In this document: positions 1 to 14,387 of the stretch, piece by piece
How the letters are laid out: the number at the start of each line of letters is the position of its first letter
Position numbering within the stretch: the first letter of the stretch is position 1
NCBI GenBank assembly: GCA_013399305.1
Contig: VXAI01000177.1
Span: 1,051,717-1,115,716 of the forward strand
DNA from: Rostratula benghalensis
Taxonomy: Eukaryota > Chordata > Aves > Charadriiformes > Rostratulidae
DNA length: 64,000 nt
Direction of reading: 5' to 3'
Notes under the pieces: generated by a model
Told to the model about the DNA's origin: nothing
The model's database searches: none
Seen by the model: only the letters and a program-made list of their open reading frames with translations
Program-made: the position numbers and the translations under genes

Positions 1-3000
1 ACACTTCCAGTAGTAGAATACCCACAACTTCTGGATGTATGGATAACTAATTGGTACAGATATCCCTTGCATTTTCATTTCAATTACAAAATAATTTTGA
101 ATCCTAATTGTAAATAAGGTACACAGTCATAATTTATGCACTAAAATTATTTGGGTCTTCGTGTTTGTATTCAGAAAAAATTTAGGCATGCTAATAAGCA
201 TTTGTATCCAAACACCATGAGGCGTACATGATTATGCATGCTCTTTGAAGATCTGGTCAAGAGTTTCAAAACCAACTTGTCATTTTGTGTTACTGTTTGT
301 TGGTGCCCAAAGGTAGCAGTAGAGCCTGGCTTTTCAAATATTTCAGCCTGGAGCTATCTACTAGCCTTTATAATGACATAATTACTTAAAGTAAAGCTCA
401 AAATTGTTTGGTAGATTTAACACAAGAACTTACAGGGAAGGTAATATGTGCAAGTTAGTTAGGCAATGAAAGTAATACATTAATCATTCTTCTTTTTGGT
501 TTGTACACAATTACCAGTACCAGTTCTTTTCCCCACTGTAAGAGATTGCATGATTAAATAGCAAGTTAAAATACTGGGGACAAAGTAATGTAAGCATGTA
601 ATACTCATCAGAAGAATCTGATTTCTTTGCAATGTGCTACAGATGTCTTTAGTAAAGTACTGTTTGGCTGCCTGAGGCTCAAAAGGCTAAAAGTCTGTAC
701 ATATCAGTCGAAAGTCAAAAGCATGTATAGCTTTTACTTTTAATCATATATCAAACCAGTAAAATCTGAAAGGTAATCCACAGTTATTTGGTTATTCTCA
801 GTTTCACATCATTAGGTACTCAAATTTATCACGGTCCCCCCCTTTTTTTTTTTTTATAACAGGAGGACATTATTAGCAATTGAGAATTTCTTTCTACCTC
901 TGTTACATAATTTCTATCCTTCCACTTACAATTATTGATTTACTTTGGCAAATGATAGCCCAGGCAAGACCTGAAATGATGATTACTATTCAACTGCACA
1001 AATCCCAAATTTTATTGCCTACCTGAAACTCCCAGCTTAAATAAATAAAAATTTTGTATGCCTAAAAAACTAACCTTCCCCCCAGATATTGCAAGTATCA
1101 TGTCTCTTCTTCTAAATCTTACCTGGCCCTCACACTACCCTCGAGAAAGGAGCTATCAAAAGCGTATGAAATGACACAAACATATGTCCTAATTAATGTA
1201 ACCAGATACAAATACACAGCACCTCAAATTAGATTTCATGGAGTTTCTATGAGGGGAATTCTTCAACACTGCTCTTCTTCATTTTTCTAAAAAACAATCC
1301 TATGCAGTTTTAAGCACTGAGGGATGGCAGTCAGTATCTCCAGGCACTTCAAAAGACTAGTTGAAGGCATATTTTTTTTTTGTTTATTTCACTCATGCAA
1401 CTCACACAAGCAATTTCCAGGTTGTTTCCTCTTGAGGTCAAATTATTGATGCAGTCATCTAAGTCAGTTGGCTTGTCAAGAAGCCATAATTAGAAAGAAG
1501 ATCAATAGAAACTGACTTAGTTGAAATATCTGACAGATGTTTCCAATGATAATGAATAGTTAAAAATATTAGAAGTCATAAGCTCTGTCAGACATGACAG
1601 TAATGACTATTTATATGTGTCTGACCCTTCAGAATGTGAAAACCAGTACTAAACAGTCTGTAACAGGGATGTATCACTTAAGTCCTTTTAAAAGTGAGGA
1701 ATCGCTACACTAAAAACTTGGTGAAATACCTGGGCAAAAATGCTGCTGACACTTTCAGAGAGCCCAAACCCCCTACCATATTTATCCACAACCAAAATCA
1801 GAAGTTAAAAGAATGATTAAAATAACCAGAATGCATATTTTAAAATTTCTGCTTTATTTTTCCTACATCTAATGTGCAACCCAGTTGTCTAGTCTAATTC
1901 CCAGTGTGGAAACCTTCCTTTATATGGTATTTTGAAAAAGCCTTTTTTTTGGCTCTCTGTCTCGTCTATGTTTTCTTCTTTTCTTCAGCAGAGTTCAACT
2001 ATTCCAGCTGCAAACTCAGTCCGGTCAGCCTCTGAAACTGATTTGCCTCTAGCTTCAATGACAGCAAGATTTGCTTCCTTGGGTCATTATTCAGATAACT
2101 TGGATCCCTGTTTTCATATCCTAAAATTCAATTGTCCTTTTGAATAAAAGTTTATTAATTTTGAAATCAGTGGCACCATCCCGACTGCGGCATATTTGCC
2201 CTGTGATCAAGTCAGTAATTCCCAGGGGATCTGAAAGTGCAAGAGATCAACAGGAAAACAGAAGTGAAGAACAAAAAGCCTGACAGGACAGAGAAGGTGA
2301 GAAAGAGGAGATTGGTGAAGCCCAGCCAGTAAACAATAGCATCTAAACCAAAGCTCATAGTGTCTTGACAATCACAAGCACAATTTCGAATAGGATTGGG
2401 AAATGAAGAGCAATCCAGTAAAAGAGAGTGTCATTGGCATTTCTGGTGTGGAAGATTATCTTAGCTTAGTGAAAAGCATATATATTTGGTATTTTTTCTT
2501 TAAAATAGCTGTGAGCTATTGCATGGGTTTTTAAAAATGCTTCCGAAATAGTGAAAATGCTGCTAGTGTGTACATAGATAGACCACATATATTGTGCACT
2601 GTTAGTAAATACAGTTTACTCAGGTATAGGAATCTTTCTATTCTACCTGTGATACGAAGTACGAAAGGCATGACAATAGCAATACAGCTACAGAATGAAA
2701 ATGGAAATGTAGAAATGAAGTTGATAAAGTTTTATGGTTTCTCTATGAATTACAGCAAAACCAGGGATGATTTAAAGATGAATTCTGATGTGTGAGGAGG
2801 AGGGCAGGAGACAACAATTGATTTAATTGATTGTCCAAGCTGTACACCAAAATGTAGGTGCTCTTGCTGTGATTGTCAAACATGTAATTCTGTATATTAA
2901 CCATTTGGATTGCTGACATTAAAATCTTCAATCTTGGATGTGCAGTTGAACTGTATACTTTTTTTAATCATTTGAAAATGAGGGCTGCAAAGGAAAATAT

Positions 3001-4149
3001 TTTAAGTAGTATTTGAGTCCATCGCTCTTTCCTGATTTACTGTAAAAGGACAGAATATAAATATAAACTATATTGTATTATTCATGTTTCTCATAAGTTA
3101 AATTGAAGAAACTTTCCAAATAATGCATTCTTTTTTGCTGCCATTCTGCACTTCTACATTTACCCTTTTCTATTGTCCTTAAGAGTGATGAGAGTATTCA
3201 TTTTGATATACTCCTATGTGTGATGTCTATGCATTTACTTAAATCTGATCCAATGATACAAACGAGATTACCCAAGAACTAGCAATTGTGTAAACAAAAA
3301 GCTGTTGTCTGCTTTGTACTTTTCAACCTTCTTAGACCCATAGTTGGTATTCAGACTGAGTCTACTTTCCAAAAGTAATTTGTATTAAGATCATGTATAT
3401 GTGAAACTCTTAACTGGTTGAAACTTTGCAATGACTTTTAGTGTATTTTCCCTATAATATCACAGCTTTCTTTCCAATATGGTAGAATTAAAGTTAGCTT
3501 TTGGGGGAATGCCACACAGCGAGGTCAGATTCTTTACTACTTCTATCCATCTTATGTGCTGAGAAATCCACTCAGGGCCAAGAAGAATTGGCAGTTACTG
3601 TATGTGTGGGCATTCCTCTATCTACTGATACTAGAGAATATCATATGAGGAGTAGAAGACAACTTACTTACCATGTCTTAATTCCTGTATACAGAAGCAC
3701 ACAATATCAACTATCTTTTCAGGTATCCAAACAATGATTTGTAAAAGTTTTGGAAGTGAAGCTAAACAAGCCAATTGTTCCTGAGTGTGTATTATGGGAG
3801 CTTTCCTTGAGACCATCCTCTATGGATGCATCCCACAGGCCTCATGAAGCAGCTTGGTAGATACTATTTAGCAGAAGTTCCCCAATTCACTGGTAATGTT
3901 TTTTACCACAGGTAACTGCCCTAGCTTGAGGTAAACCAAACCTATTTTCTTTTCAGTAATTTTACTTTTTTAGTTGGGCCTCTTCTAATTAACTAAACTC
4001 TGAAATACTTGAAACTACGAAAACAGCATATTGTTCAGAAACTGTTCACTCTCACAGTGGTAAAACCTGATTATACTAAGGAATGGTCTGCAGAGAGGCC
4101 CTTGCTTATACTTATTGCTACAACAACCAAGGTGAGGTCATTTTGTTAT
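1..4149. other. Unique AT-rich non-coding DNA, no gene seen
   Basis: No coding region is supported here. The longest open frames are under 80 codons, occur on both strands, and lack recognisable domains or codon bias. Short homopolymer runs are common, the clearest being seven C followed by thirteen T at 836-855. I see no CR1, LTR or DNA-transposon signature. Upstream LTR sequence could extend into about 3.93-4.15 kb, but I cannot recognise it there. Confidence 0.7.
836..855. repeat. C7-T13 homopolymer junction
   Basis: Seven consecutive C (836-842) run directly into thirteen T (843-855). It is a low-complexity pyrimidine tract, likely length-variable, and no larger element is visible around it. 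Confidence 0.9.
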
Positions 4150-4672
4150 TTGCCCTGTTGGAGGGTCAGAAGTGGAAAAATGTAGAGGGGTCACACCTGT
4201 AGGGAAGAGTGGACAGGACAGGTGACCCAAAACTGACCAAATGTGGTATTCCATCCCATCTGCCCCATGCTCATTATAAAAGCTGAGGGATCAAAGGGTC
4301 AAATTCTCTTCTTTGATGGCCAATGTTTGAGGAAGACCCTGTCTATTTGTCTGCCTCTGATCTCGATCCATGTGTTCCTGACTTCACATCTGGAATCCAG
4401 CTCCTGTCGGTCACTGAGTCCAGCCTGGGACTTTTCCTGATGCCTGCTGGTGATGCGATTGTCATTCTGGGAGCTTGATATGGTTTTGCAGGTATTGTAT
4501 CTATTTCATCATTTTCTTCCTTTTGTTTTTCTTTTAATTTCAGTATTAGTACTTCATTAAAGTAGTTTAGTTAATTCTAAACTCGTAAATCTCCTTATTC
4601 TCTTTTTCTTCTTTTTGGGGGCAGGAAGGGCCATCTGTCAGTCTGGTTTTGGTAGTTTTGGCTGAAACCACA
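4150..4672 (+). mobile_element. Degraded ERVL-type LTR, probably a solo LTR
   Basis: The order of landmarks matches the abundant avian ERVL LTR family. A block around 4213-4262 (GACAGGTGACCCAAAACTGA, then a stretch resembling the family's 'tattccataccat') precedes a TATA box at 4275-4280. Next come an R/U5-like stretch with ATTGTC and TTGTAT motifs (about 4456-4500), a T-rich segment, a variant polyadenylation signal ATTAAA at 4556-4561, and an end resembling the family terminus (GCTGAAACCACA, 4661-4672, finishing in CA). Homology upstream of about 4150 is not clear, so the 5' boundary is approximate. No internal retroviral gene, primer-binding site or second LTR follows, which suggests a solo LTR left by recombination. 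No target-site duplication could be identified. The family match is from memory of consensus structure, not a database search. Confidence 0.72.
4275..4280 (+). promoter_or_regulatory. TATA box of the ERVL-like LTR
   Basis: TATAAA sits where the LTR family carries its core promoter, shortly after the conserved U3 block. It is intact in sequence, but nothing shows that it is still used. Confidence 0.5.
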
Positions 4673-7600
4673 ATAGTAACCTAGTTTTACTAAAAGACTA
4701 AGTCAGATCCTGGATCAACAAGTATTTAAAGGAATTATGTACTTCGTAGCTGGAGCAATCTCACTTTTTTAAGATACCACTTTCAGATCATCTAGCATGT
4801 TACACTTTTTTATAACAGCAACACTGACTGTTGGGCAAACCTGTATGGGGTCATGCCACTGAGAGGATATAATACCTAGATTACTTGCTTGGGAGTTCTA
4901 GACATTGAAACTTCTTTTGACTTTGCAAGTTACTCCACAGGTACCTTTCTAAAAAAGCTTTGGGTAGATAACATTTTTGACATCATAAAATACCTTGGCC
5001 AGACAGTGGCCTGAGCATTGTGCTAGAACGTAGTAATGATGAAACCAGAAGATTTCTATAATTAGAATCTGAGCTTTTACTATGCAAGGTTTTGATGTAA
5101 ATGAGTCATAGAGTCTGTGAAGCTACTGTGAAAGTGGAGTACAAGGACACCTGAGAGATGTCACTGAAAAAAGCAAAAGTGGCTTGATGTTGGCCTCATA
5201 TATAAGCATAATTTTTCAAAAGAGGTTTTTTGCAGATACTTACAATGCAGACAGTATCACTTATGTCACATCTAATAGCTATCCATGTATCTTCATGGTG
5301 CTATACAGGTGTAATGAAAAAGACTGTGAGTGAATCTTGAACAGACTCACACACAATAAAATAGAGGGAGGCCTAAGAAGGAAACCAAAAAGATTTGTCT
5401 TAAAACTTGTTGTGATTACTCTCCTCATAAGCTCCCATTAATTGTAATACAGACTCCATAAACAAATAGTGATGTGGGTCTGTGAGCTGCCATTGGAGGG
5501 CTGGGCATGTGCACATTTCTACCCTGCTGTCATTTCACGTGCTGAGGAGGTGTTAATAATCTCGCTTTATGGCTTCTTGACTGTCAACAATAAGATGACA
5601 TACAAATTAAAATATAGAGCTACAAAAAATACTTTTTATCAGAAAACCCTGTCTGAGGTTTGTGAACAGAAAGTGGGAACATTTCCAGAACTATTGCCAA
5701 AATCAGTGTTGAGGGAGGGAAGAGAAACACCTAATTTAGAGTTTATACAGACAGCAGTTACGGTGGACAACTTTGCAATGTGGACAATGATAGGAAAATG
5801 TTTAGACCAGCCTTCCTGCAATCCAGTATTTCTTCCGTAGTGCTTTGCCTTGAGCTAGAATATATTGTTACAGACATTTTTTTTTTTCTCTGGCTTCGGA
5901 AAATACATTGTCAGCTCAGAATACCTTTTGACTTAACAGTATTTATAATTGATGCCAGTGAATTCTAGTCTACTGTAATGGATTTCCTTCCTGGGAGGAG
6001 TCTCTAGGCACTTCACAATCAATAATAGATCAAGTAAATAGCAGTTATTTTGTAGTTTATACAGCTTAAAGTTCACATGAGTTCTCATAACAGAATTTTT
6101 TGTGGTGGCACCTGCAAAGCGATTTAGGTTTAACAGAGCAGGAGATACAACCAGAACTGCAAAGTGGTTCTTGATAAAGTGCATCTCTCCCAAGACAGAT
6201 GACTGCCTAAAGCAAAATTGGGTCCAGTTACGTTTTCATGCACCTTCATACTGCACACAGCTTCCAGATAAAACTAATCTTTTAAAATCAAATTGCAAAA
6301 TCAAATTGTTCATTTTACATATGTTACAAGACTGTTTTATTTGTGATATAAGGTACAGGCACTAGAGCCAGTACACTTAAGACCGAAAAAATCAAGAGTT
6401 TAGGCCTTTTTTTCTTTAAAGGTACATGTAAACCACATTGGTAAGCAATGATCCGCAACTTGTATGTCATCTAGAAAGCTTAAGACATAACAGAAATACA
6501 AAGGATTTGCCTTGAAGAGCAAGAGACCACAAATTCTATCTCCATCTCAAGCACGCTGGGTATAAAATAGGGACTTTGGCTTTCCAAGACATCCTCTGTC
6601 TGTGTGTGTATGCCTGTTGGTTTTGGTTTTGTCTAGGCTCAGGCAGACCATAGTTTAAGTGGTTCATAATACTAGTAAATCAGGTAAAGAAACCTTTGTA
6701 TCATAACATGTATGTCTGAAAACATTGCTAATTAGTTGAAACCATCTGAAAATTTGTAGTCTAATGAACTTGAGGTAATGAGGAACATTTTACATTATAC
6801 GTTTCAGATTTTGTTGTAAGGCATTATAAGGCATTACTGTGATCTACTGTAGATGCAAGCTCTAATGGTTTGCAGGATTATTAGGTTAGTTTTTTGTGGC
6901 AGTGTCAGGAAAAGCCTTTGTAAATATTAGTAGATTTTCCATAAGTAAACATTTCAGTTACCCACAATTTTCCAGCCTATATAATTCAGTGGTGGCTGAG
7001 ATAGGTAAAACCAAGACTCTTTATGTTTTAGTCTTAACCTGCAAGTAGAAAAAATAATGTGTTTAGGCCTTGAAATGTACATGCAGCTTTTGCTAGGAGT
7101 GGAAAGCAACCATTGCTAATAGTTTATTATTTTGCACCTCTATTGTGTTTTACTATCTTGTCATATTTTATTGGTGGTGTGTGTCATGATACTAACTTGA
7201 TTTTGTTGTGGCCAATTCTGGTAGTCTTTTAGCTAAACAGAGAGAATATAAAAGTAATATCACCAGGAGCAAAAATCTAGATTAGTCATTGTGGTAATCA
7301 CTGAGCATGTGTTAGCTTTCCTGTCAGTGATTTCCTAGGTCTATGAAACTCTTTGACTATAGTGGGTGGAGTACAATAATATACTGCCATTCTGCTGCTC
7401 CTGTGTCTCTGGTATATCCAAAGAGAATAGATTATCTCTGGTAGTTCTGTTTTGTTCCACTGCATAGCATACTAGTTAATCTGTCATGTAAAGTATTAAT
7501 TACCAATACAAATGGGTCCAAATTCTTACCCATTTCTGACTGCTCCGTACTGTCCAGCTGCAGAAGGCAATCAGTAAAACCAGTCAATATAAGGTGATCT

Positions 7601-10600
7601 GTGGAGTCTGTTCACATGAAAGTCATTTCATCTATTTGGTTATTTAAAACTGGGAGTTTTGTTGTTTAGTAAACCCACAAAATCAATAGAGAGAAAATAG
7701 CTACTTCCAACACATGATTTTTCCCATCTGAGGAAACACAGTGAAAACATATGGTGCAAATTACTACCTGGAGGCACCTGTTTTTGCCTGGTGAATACAG
7801 AGAGAGCTAGATAAATAGCCTAGATACATCAATTTTAGAATATGAAGGTGAATGAAAGAAATCCTATTCTCTGTGTAGATGGCTTTTTACAGTACTAATT
7901 CCCCACAGGTTGTGGTGATGAATTTTGCAGCTGTCATAGCTCCAAAGGGCTAATGGCAAAACACATTTAAAGAAACAGCTTCAAGCAATGTCATCCCATG
8001 GCTCCTAATAATGATGTTCCAAATGTAGCCTCTGGCTGAGCAAGTTAATAAGTTGCCAGAAGATGGATAATATCTCATAATTTAATCACTTAAACACTGT
8101 GTGCTCTTAATTTTTATCTCTATTTATTTATTCCCCCAAATGAGTAAGATTTCTGAATCCATTCATGTTACCCAGCCCCAATAATGTTACAGAAAAGGAT
8201 ACTATGGGCCAAGTCCTGCAATGCCATCTGCTATGGATCTTTTGTAGCCCTTTGTACCCCTTTATGAACTTAGCATAAAATATCGCTCTTCTGATTACTC
8301 AGTCCTTTACATCTACTTTGAGTGAGAATAAATGAAAAATACAAAAAGCAGTTGTCATTTGGTATCTAGGGAAAAATCTCAATCATAACAAGAATGAAGA
8401 ACAGATTTCAAAACAGCACCGTGGGAGTAAGGAAGATGAAAGGAAATTATTTTAGAGAGGTTAGAACAGAAGTCAGAGACAGAGTGAATAGGTAATACTT
8501 GAGTCCTGGATCAGCAAGTGAAATAATGCTAAATTAAAAAAATATTTCCTACACTAATGACAGATGTTTACACATTTCAGAATATTTTCACTTGGTTTGG
8601 ATCATAACAAAGCCTCACTGGAGTGGTGGTAATACTGTCCACAAAAAGAGCAGGTGAAGTATGTGACTGAAGGAGGACTGGATGCTTGAGAGACAGGGAG
8701 CAATGCTAGTGGCTCACAGGACCCTGAGGAAAATGGGTAAAATCCTTTGATTTCTGTAAACTCTTTGAGAGTCCAGAATTCTATTTCTTTTTTTTAATGA
8801 AGTAGGGGCAGTGTCTTTGTCCTTGAACAGCACTGCTCCATTGAGTGTAGATCAAGTTCATATCTGCAGTGCAGACATTTGAGCAATAATAATCAAAGAG
8901 GGAAATATTTCCCTGAGATAAATGACCTACTAGATGTGGCTGGTGACTTGAGTCTCAGATGGTGGTGGCCATTAACGTTACCTGATCATTACTCTTCTGG
9001 ATATGCCATGTGCTTCAGTTATCATTGCTATTAGAAGCACATTATGGAAATAAACACGCACTGGATCCACATTCATCATTAGTGGATGCAGGCATATTTG
9101 AGCTTATTGACCATGTAAATGTATACTTACATAGGAATAACTGATAACAGGATAGAGAGAGAATGTATTTGGACTGCATTCAGTAGTCTTATGTGGATTT
9201 TATGACACAAGAATGAGTCAGTTCAGAATGTCTGAACTATCTGTCAGCATGTTATTCAACCAGTACGTTTTGGTCTATATTTCTTACTATTCTGATATGA
9301 ATTTTTAAGCACTTTAAAGAGTTAAAACTCTTTAAGGACATGACCTTTATATCAGTGCTTAAGCAGTATTTGTCCTATTTGATTTACACAAAATTATTTT
9401 CATTTTGTCTTGGCTTCTGTTTTTATGATAGGGCAAGATGGAAGAGACGAAAGGAAGCTAAGGGATGCTGTCTGTTACACTTGATGTTATCACATACATG
9501 CAAACGTGTATCAGTGATTCATTGTGTTTCCACTGAAAATTATTATATAATTAAATGTTTTTACTCAAACTTTCCTAAATTTATATTTCGGTGTATTAGA
9601 AATGGCCCTACACCAAAACCCCACAAAAGATCTGGGTATGCGTACAGGAAAACTGAACCAAGATCTGGATTCAAAATCCAAACATTACCTATGTTATTAC
9701 CAAACCACTGTTGTAAGCTGAAGCACATTTTCCTTTGAAATGTTTAAAAGTAAAATTAGCTGTAGAGGTCTCATCTCTCAAAACAGTAACAACAAAATGC
9801 TTTGGAAATTAAACAGTAATGAGCTGGAAATGAAAAATGTCAACGTTCTGAATCTGTTTTTCTCATGCGTATTGTAAATTTGAGTTATACCACCTGGACT
9901 TAAAATTTATTTTGAAATTTTCACTATTATCTGAGCAGCAAGATTTTCTCTTTAATGTGCACAGGTGGGTATCTGAAAAGGTTTTAGCACCTTCAGACTG
10001 AGTATCAAAGACACAGTTGTCCTACCATTGCTGTCACATGACAAGTAGTGATTCTGTAAAGATCACTTACTTCCCTTACTTATGGAAGCAAAGAGATGGC
10101 TATGAGTGTTATTTTTCCTGAAGGAAAGCTGAATTTATCCATCTGTGTGTTTTTGTGTATGTATATGTGTATGTGTATGTGTATAGTTGCATGTGCATAA
10201 GAGAAAGAAAACCACATAATCAAATACAGACAATGTGCTAAATGTAATTTATTAATGACCTAACCTTATAGAAGCTGAAAGGTACTGTTTAATGAGGCTT
10301 ACTTACCTTATCTAGAGACCTGGCAGCTCCAGAAAACTAAATATTTGCTTTAGAAGACTATTTGTTCCTCGCTTTTATTTGTACCATCAATAGGACAAAT
10401 CTGTTTGGTTTGCTATTGCTAAAAATATTACTGGGAGAAAAAGATATCTTTATGACTTTAAGGATTATCTACTTATGTGTGCATTCTATGTTTTATATTT
10501 TCTCAGTCATTGTTTGCATTAATGATTGTAACATCACAGAGATGCCATTATGATGATTTTCACCTGAGGGATAGTTAGCAAGTCACTAACAAAAATCTAA

Positions 10601-12005
10601 TGATCTTAGTAATAAAAACATGAATAAAGACCAAAAAATACCTCATACATAGATGCAATATGTGCAGAAGTGTTTCCGAAGAGAAACTTTCTAGAGGTTT
10701 GACTGGTGGTTCTGTGACTCTTTGAGAATAAGTAGTTACAAGGAACTAGATATATGCACTAGTAAATATGAACAAAAACTACCTAGGAATAAAAAGTGCT
10801 ATGGACATTTCTCAAAGAACAAAGTGCTCTCTGGTGACCTTTTATTAAGACATATCATATGAAAGGCCTAATTTCCCATAAATAGTTTTTAGAAATCGAA
10901 GAGGTTGTATGCAGCAAAGATTTGGAAGCAGTGTTTGGGAATACACATTTTTAAAAAGGAAAAAGATAGAAGCTAGGGTCGTACTAGTAACTAAGAAAAA
11001 TACACCAAAAAAAATCAACAACCTTAATTTGACATATAGTTTTGTTTTTTTAAACAGTTCCTGTTGTTAAAGTATCTTTAGGTCTAGATTTATCTGTCTC
11101 TGGAGCTCAAAATTGTGTGATCTGCAGTCCAGATCTAGTTCTGATTGTTGTGTCTTGCACATCCCTTGATATAAAATTCTTTCAAAACTTAGAGGACTTT
11201 CTGGCAACTTGTCCAGTGTTGTGTGTTGAGGACTGAGGATCAGCACTATGTGCTAACTGATACTAACAGCTAAGTCTTTTATTTAACAAAATATCTGGCC
11301 ACTAGAAGCTTTCTAGGAAGTGACAGAAGGTTGAACCTGTGCATACATTTCCACTAAGTTTCCTCCTCAAGGCAATGTAGAAAGTAAGTGGCTACAACAA
11401 GTTTATTATTAACATTGAATAGGTTTTCCTGTCACACATTGTCGTTTGTGGAAGTCTACATAGCACCACCAGCAGATCTTCACTGCTTGTGGAACTAGCT
11501 GCACTTTTCACAGGGAAAAATGCTGATGCATTGGGAACATTGATAACTTTTCGAGAATTCTCTACGAGGATGGAGGAGTGTATATGGAAAATGAGCTTGA
11601 TGTAGATTCTCTAGGCAGACTGGAAGGGTTAGTCAGACCATCTTTATTGTGTTACTGCTATGTGCTGTATCTCCTCTCTTGACTTTGGTCACCAAGACTT
11701 TACTTGGTACCTTTCTGAAGCTTCGGATTCACTCAGTACTTCAGAATGCAGCTTGCTTTAGAGATGGGGGCCTATATTTTTCTTTGTCATTTGAATTCCT
11801 GGTTAAAGGAGCGTATGTTTTATGTGGGTTTAAAACACAATTTCTGTAGCATCAAATAACACAGCAATGAGTCTTGTTTAGTTGAAGATTCTATTTTTGT
11901 GTTCGGATGGCCTATCACAAACTGAAAGCAGTCTTTATCAATGACATGACTAAGGAGTTTTACCTCCATCTGTTCTTTATACATTGTAGATATTGGTGCT
12001 TTAGA
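4673..12005. other. Unique AT-rich non-coding DNA
   Basis: There is no recognisable gene or interspersed repeat. Two of the longest open frames of the window fall here, 5469-5840 (123 codons) and 9340-9738 (132 codons), both on the plus strand. Neither shows a domain, signal peptide or plausible exon context, and each overlaps other open frames of similar quality, so I treat them as chance. The stretch 7960-8120 is rich in TAAT/ATTA motifs but has no decisive signal. Confidence 0.65.
10144..10184. repeat. Imperfect TG/TATGTG microsatellite
   Basis: A run of TGTG followed by several TATGTG units reads as a short, impure microsatellite of about 40 bp. It lies in otherwise unique sequence and is likely polymorphic. 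Confidence 0.85.
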
Positions 12006-12119
12006 AATCATGGAATTGTCAGAGTTGAAAGGGACCTCTAGAGATCCTCTAGTCCAACTCCTGTGCTAAAACAGGATTGCCCAGAGCACGTTACCCAGGA
12101 CTGCATCCAGGTGGGTATG
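12006..12119 (-). mobile_element. 5'-truncated CR1 LINE fragment (3' end)
   Basis: The plus strand reads as the reverse complement of a CR1 3' end. A diverged tail repeat (AATCATGGAAT) is followed by the conserved block with GGGACCTCTAGAGAT and CTAGTCCAACTCC, then a region with ACAGGATTGCCCAGAGCA and GACTGCATCCAGGTGGGTA. The element is thus on the minus strand and only about 114 bp remain, all from the 3' untranslated end. CR1 retrotransposons prime from this end and are usually heavily 5'-truncated, so this short length is normal. Several substitutions suggest an old copy. Confidence 0.9.
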
Positions 12120-14344
12120 AACCAATGGTATGAAAAAGCTTCAAACTGAGAGTGAACTTTCCATTATTCAGTCATGTTATTGCTGAAATGCCCTCATCTT
12201 CACTATATAAAGCACAGAGGAAGTTAACATTCCTGGATCCTTTAGTATGTTCTGTAAACAAAGAGGCAAAATCATACAAACTGTCCTGAATGACCAAGGA
12301 TAGCAGCATTAAAGTATGATGAATTCAACTGCTACGGTGGGTGCACTGCTGAGGTGCTTGTTGGAAGTCACTGTTAACAGACTTAAACTGTGCAGTGTTT
12401 CTGGACTGTGGAAGTAGGTTTCAATTGTGTATTTTATCCTAGCGCTGTGCGTGGAGCTCACTGATGCCAGTAAGACATCTGTATGCAGAACTGGGGAAGA
12501 ATATGCAATAAAGATCCACACTGCAGGTATGATAGGGCTCCAGTCTGGTGCCAGAAGTGTATTGCCATTAGGCTGGTGCTTCTTAAAACAATACAGAAGA
12601 ATCTGTCCTTACTCAGACAGCAGGTACATCTCATAATACATTATTGATTTCACAAGTTTATCTTTTTCTGGATTTTTTCAAAAATGCCTATGACTCTACA
12701 TATACATTGCATAAACAATGAAAAACTGTTTAATTTCACTTAAACTATAATGGAGATGGAGGCACATCTGTGGCACTTTCACACAAGGTGCCTGTCTGAT
12801 AAACAAGGGATAAAGCTGCTAGACATCAAGTGCTTGAAGTCTGAGCAGGAGCTTGATATTCATAGGTTCACTTCTTTCTGTTATGCATCCTCAAGAAAAT
12901 ACTTAAGAATTTAGTGAATGAGCTCTGCCATTTGTTGACTGATCCTAGTAAGTACATCGTGCCCCAAAATGTCTTGATAGGAATACATTACTGGAAGCTG
13001 TAAGGTGATCCATCTTTTCTCTGAAAGGTGTAGTGGAAAACTGAAAAAGTCTTGAATCTGTTTCTACCATCATTTCCACAAGAATCTTCCCAGTCGCGCC
13101 TGGGGCAACTCTGATATATTACATTATACTGTATCTTGCCTACCCATTTCTCTGACTCATTCTATCAGATTTTTAGGGGAAAAAAAGAATACTTGAGCTG
13201 GAATTATGAATTCATAATTTGGAAAATGCTGCTTTTGTCTGAACTTACTGATTTCAGTACACACTGAACGGGGCTTGGTACATTACCACCTCTCACATGG
13301 AGGACTTTTCCTTTCTGTGGCATATTTAAATTTGCACAGTTCTTTTGTCTTCAATTTTGTCAGTAATATGAAAGGTACTAATCAGGTTTCTTTTTTTCCT
13401 TTATTTCAAAATTTTAAATATGTTTTCTCTTCCTACTAAAATCTCCTTGCCAAAAACCACCAAAGAATTTTTTGGTCTGCAAAACAAATCACGGACATAA
13501 ACTATAACCAAGATGATGCATTATTGTTTGCATGTTTTCCATTTCTATTATAAACCTGTACATCTACTTTCTAGCTGCATGCTTATGAAGATTCAGGAAT
13601 ACAGTGCCTCTACAGATGAGGCTGTTTTTCTTTAGGAAACTTAGTGTAAACAAAGAAGCACTCAGCTCTGGGAATGATGGCCTACACTCACTCAATTGTT
13701 TGCTCTGCAATGCTGTAGAAGAGAAACATTTACTTTTATTCAAACTATTTTCAAATTAGTTAGTTTCTTACAGATTTTGCTGTGTGAGAGGTTTAAAATC
13801 CCCTGTAGCTGCAGTGACTGAAAGTGAGCAAGATGGGCAAGATGGAGATTTAAGTTTCCTGCATAAATGGTGTCCTTAGGTCAACCAGTCATGGTGTTTT
13901 GAGAGCCAGAGTTAACCAGCTCTCTAGTAGAAATGAAAAATGACATTTTAATGGTATGTCTGGTCTCTGTTGTTTGGTCAGAGGTCTGGGCTCTGATACA
14001 CCATGTGAGACTGGCTAACACTGCATCTTTCAGATCCTGTAAATACTTTGCAGTGCATTTGTTTGCCGTAGCTAGCTGTAACACACTGAAATTTCTTTCT
14101 TGTGGAAGATTGCCAGTTTGTGTTCAGATTTCAGTTTCTCCTGCAATGGCTCATGCTGTGGGCTTTGTTTTGGACTCTCTGTTTTTGTAACTGTCTTCTT
14201 GTCCCCTTTTACATTAATGTAACACTGAAAGTTCATCTGGAGCAATAGTCTAGGTTTAGAATCTGGTTTAAGTTTAAATTCTCTGTCATAGAGAATGGCA
14301 CAAAACCCATGATACAAATGCTGCTATAGACAGAGCATTTATTC
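12120..14344. other. Unique non-coding DNA between CR1 and TTTC array
   Basis: No gene, RNA gene or mobile element is recognised. Open frames are below 90 codons and overlap each other on opposite strands. Confidence 0.65.
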
Positions 14345-14351
14345 CTTCCTC

Positions 14352-14385
<34 letters not shown>

Positions 14386-14387
14386 TC

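Noticed and set aside
5469..5840. 123-codon plus-strand open frame
   Set aside because: There is no domain or splice context, and it overlaps an equally plausible minus-strand frame (5639-5821) and another plus-strand frame (5780-5968).
9340..9738. 132-codon plus-strand open frame
   Set aside because: It has no recognisable domain and lies in ordinary AT-rich DNA. One frame this long is expected by chance in 64 kb on six frames.
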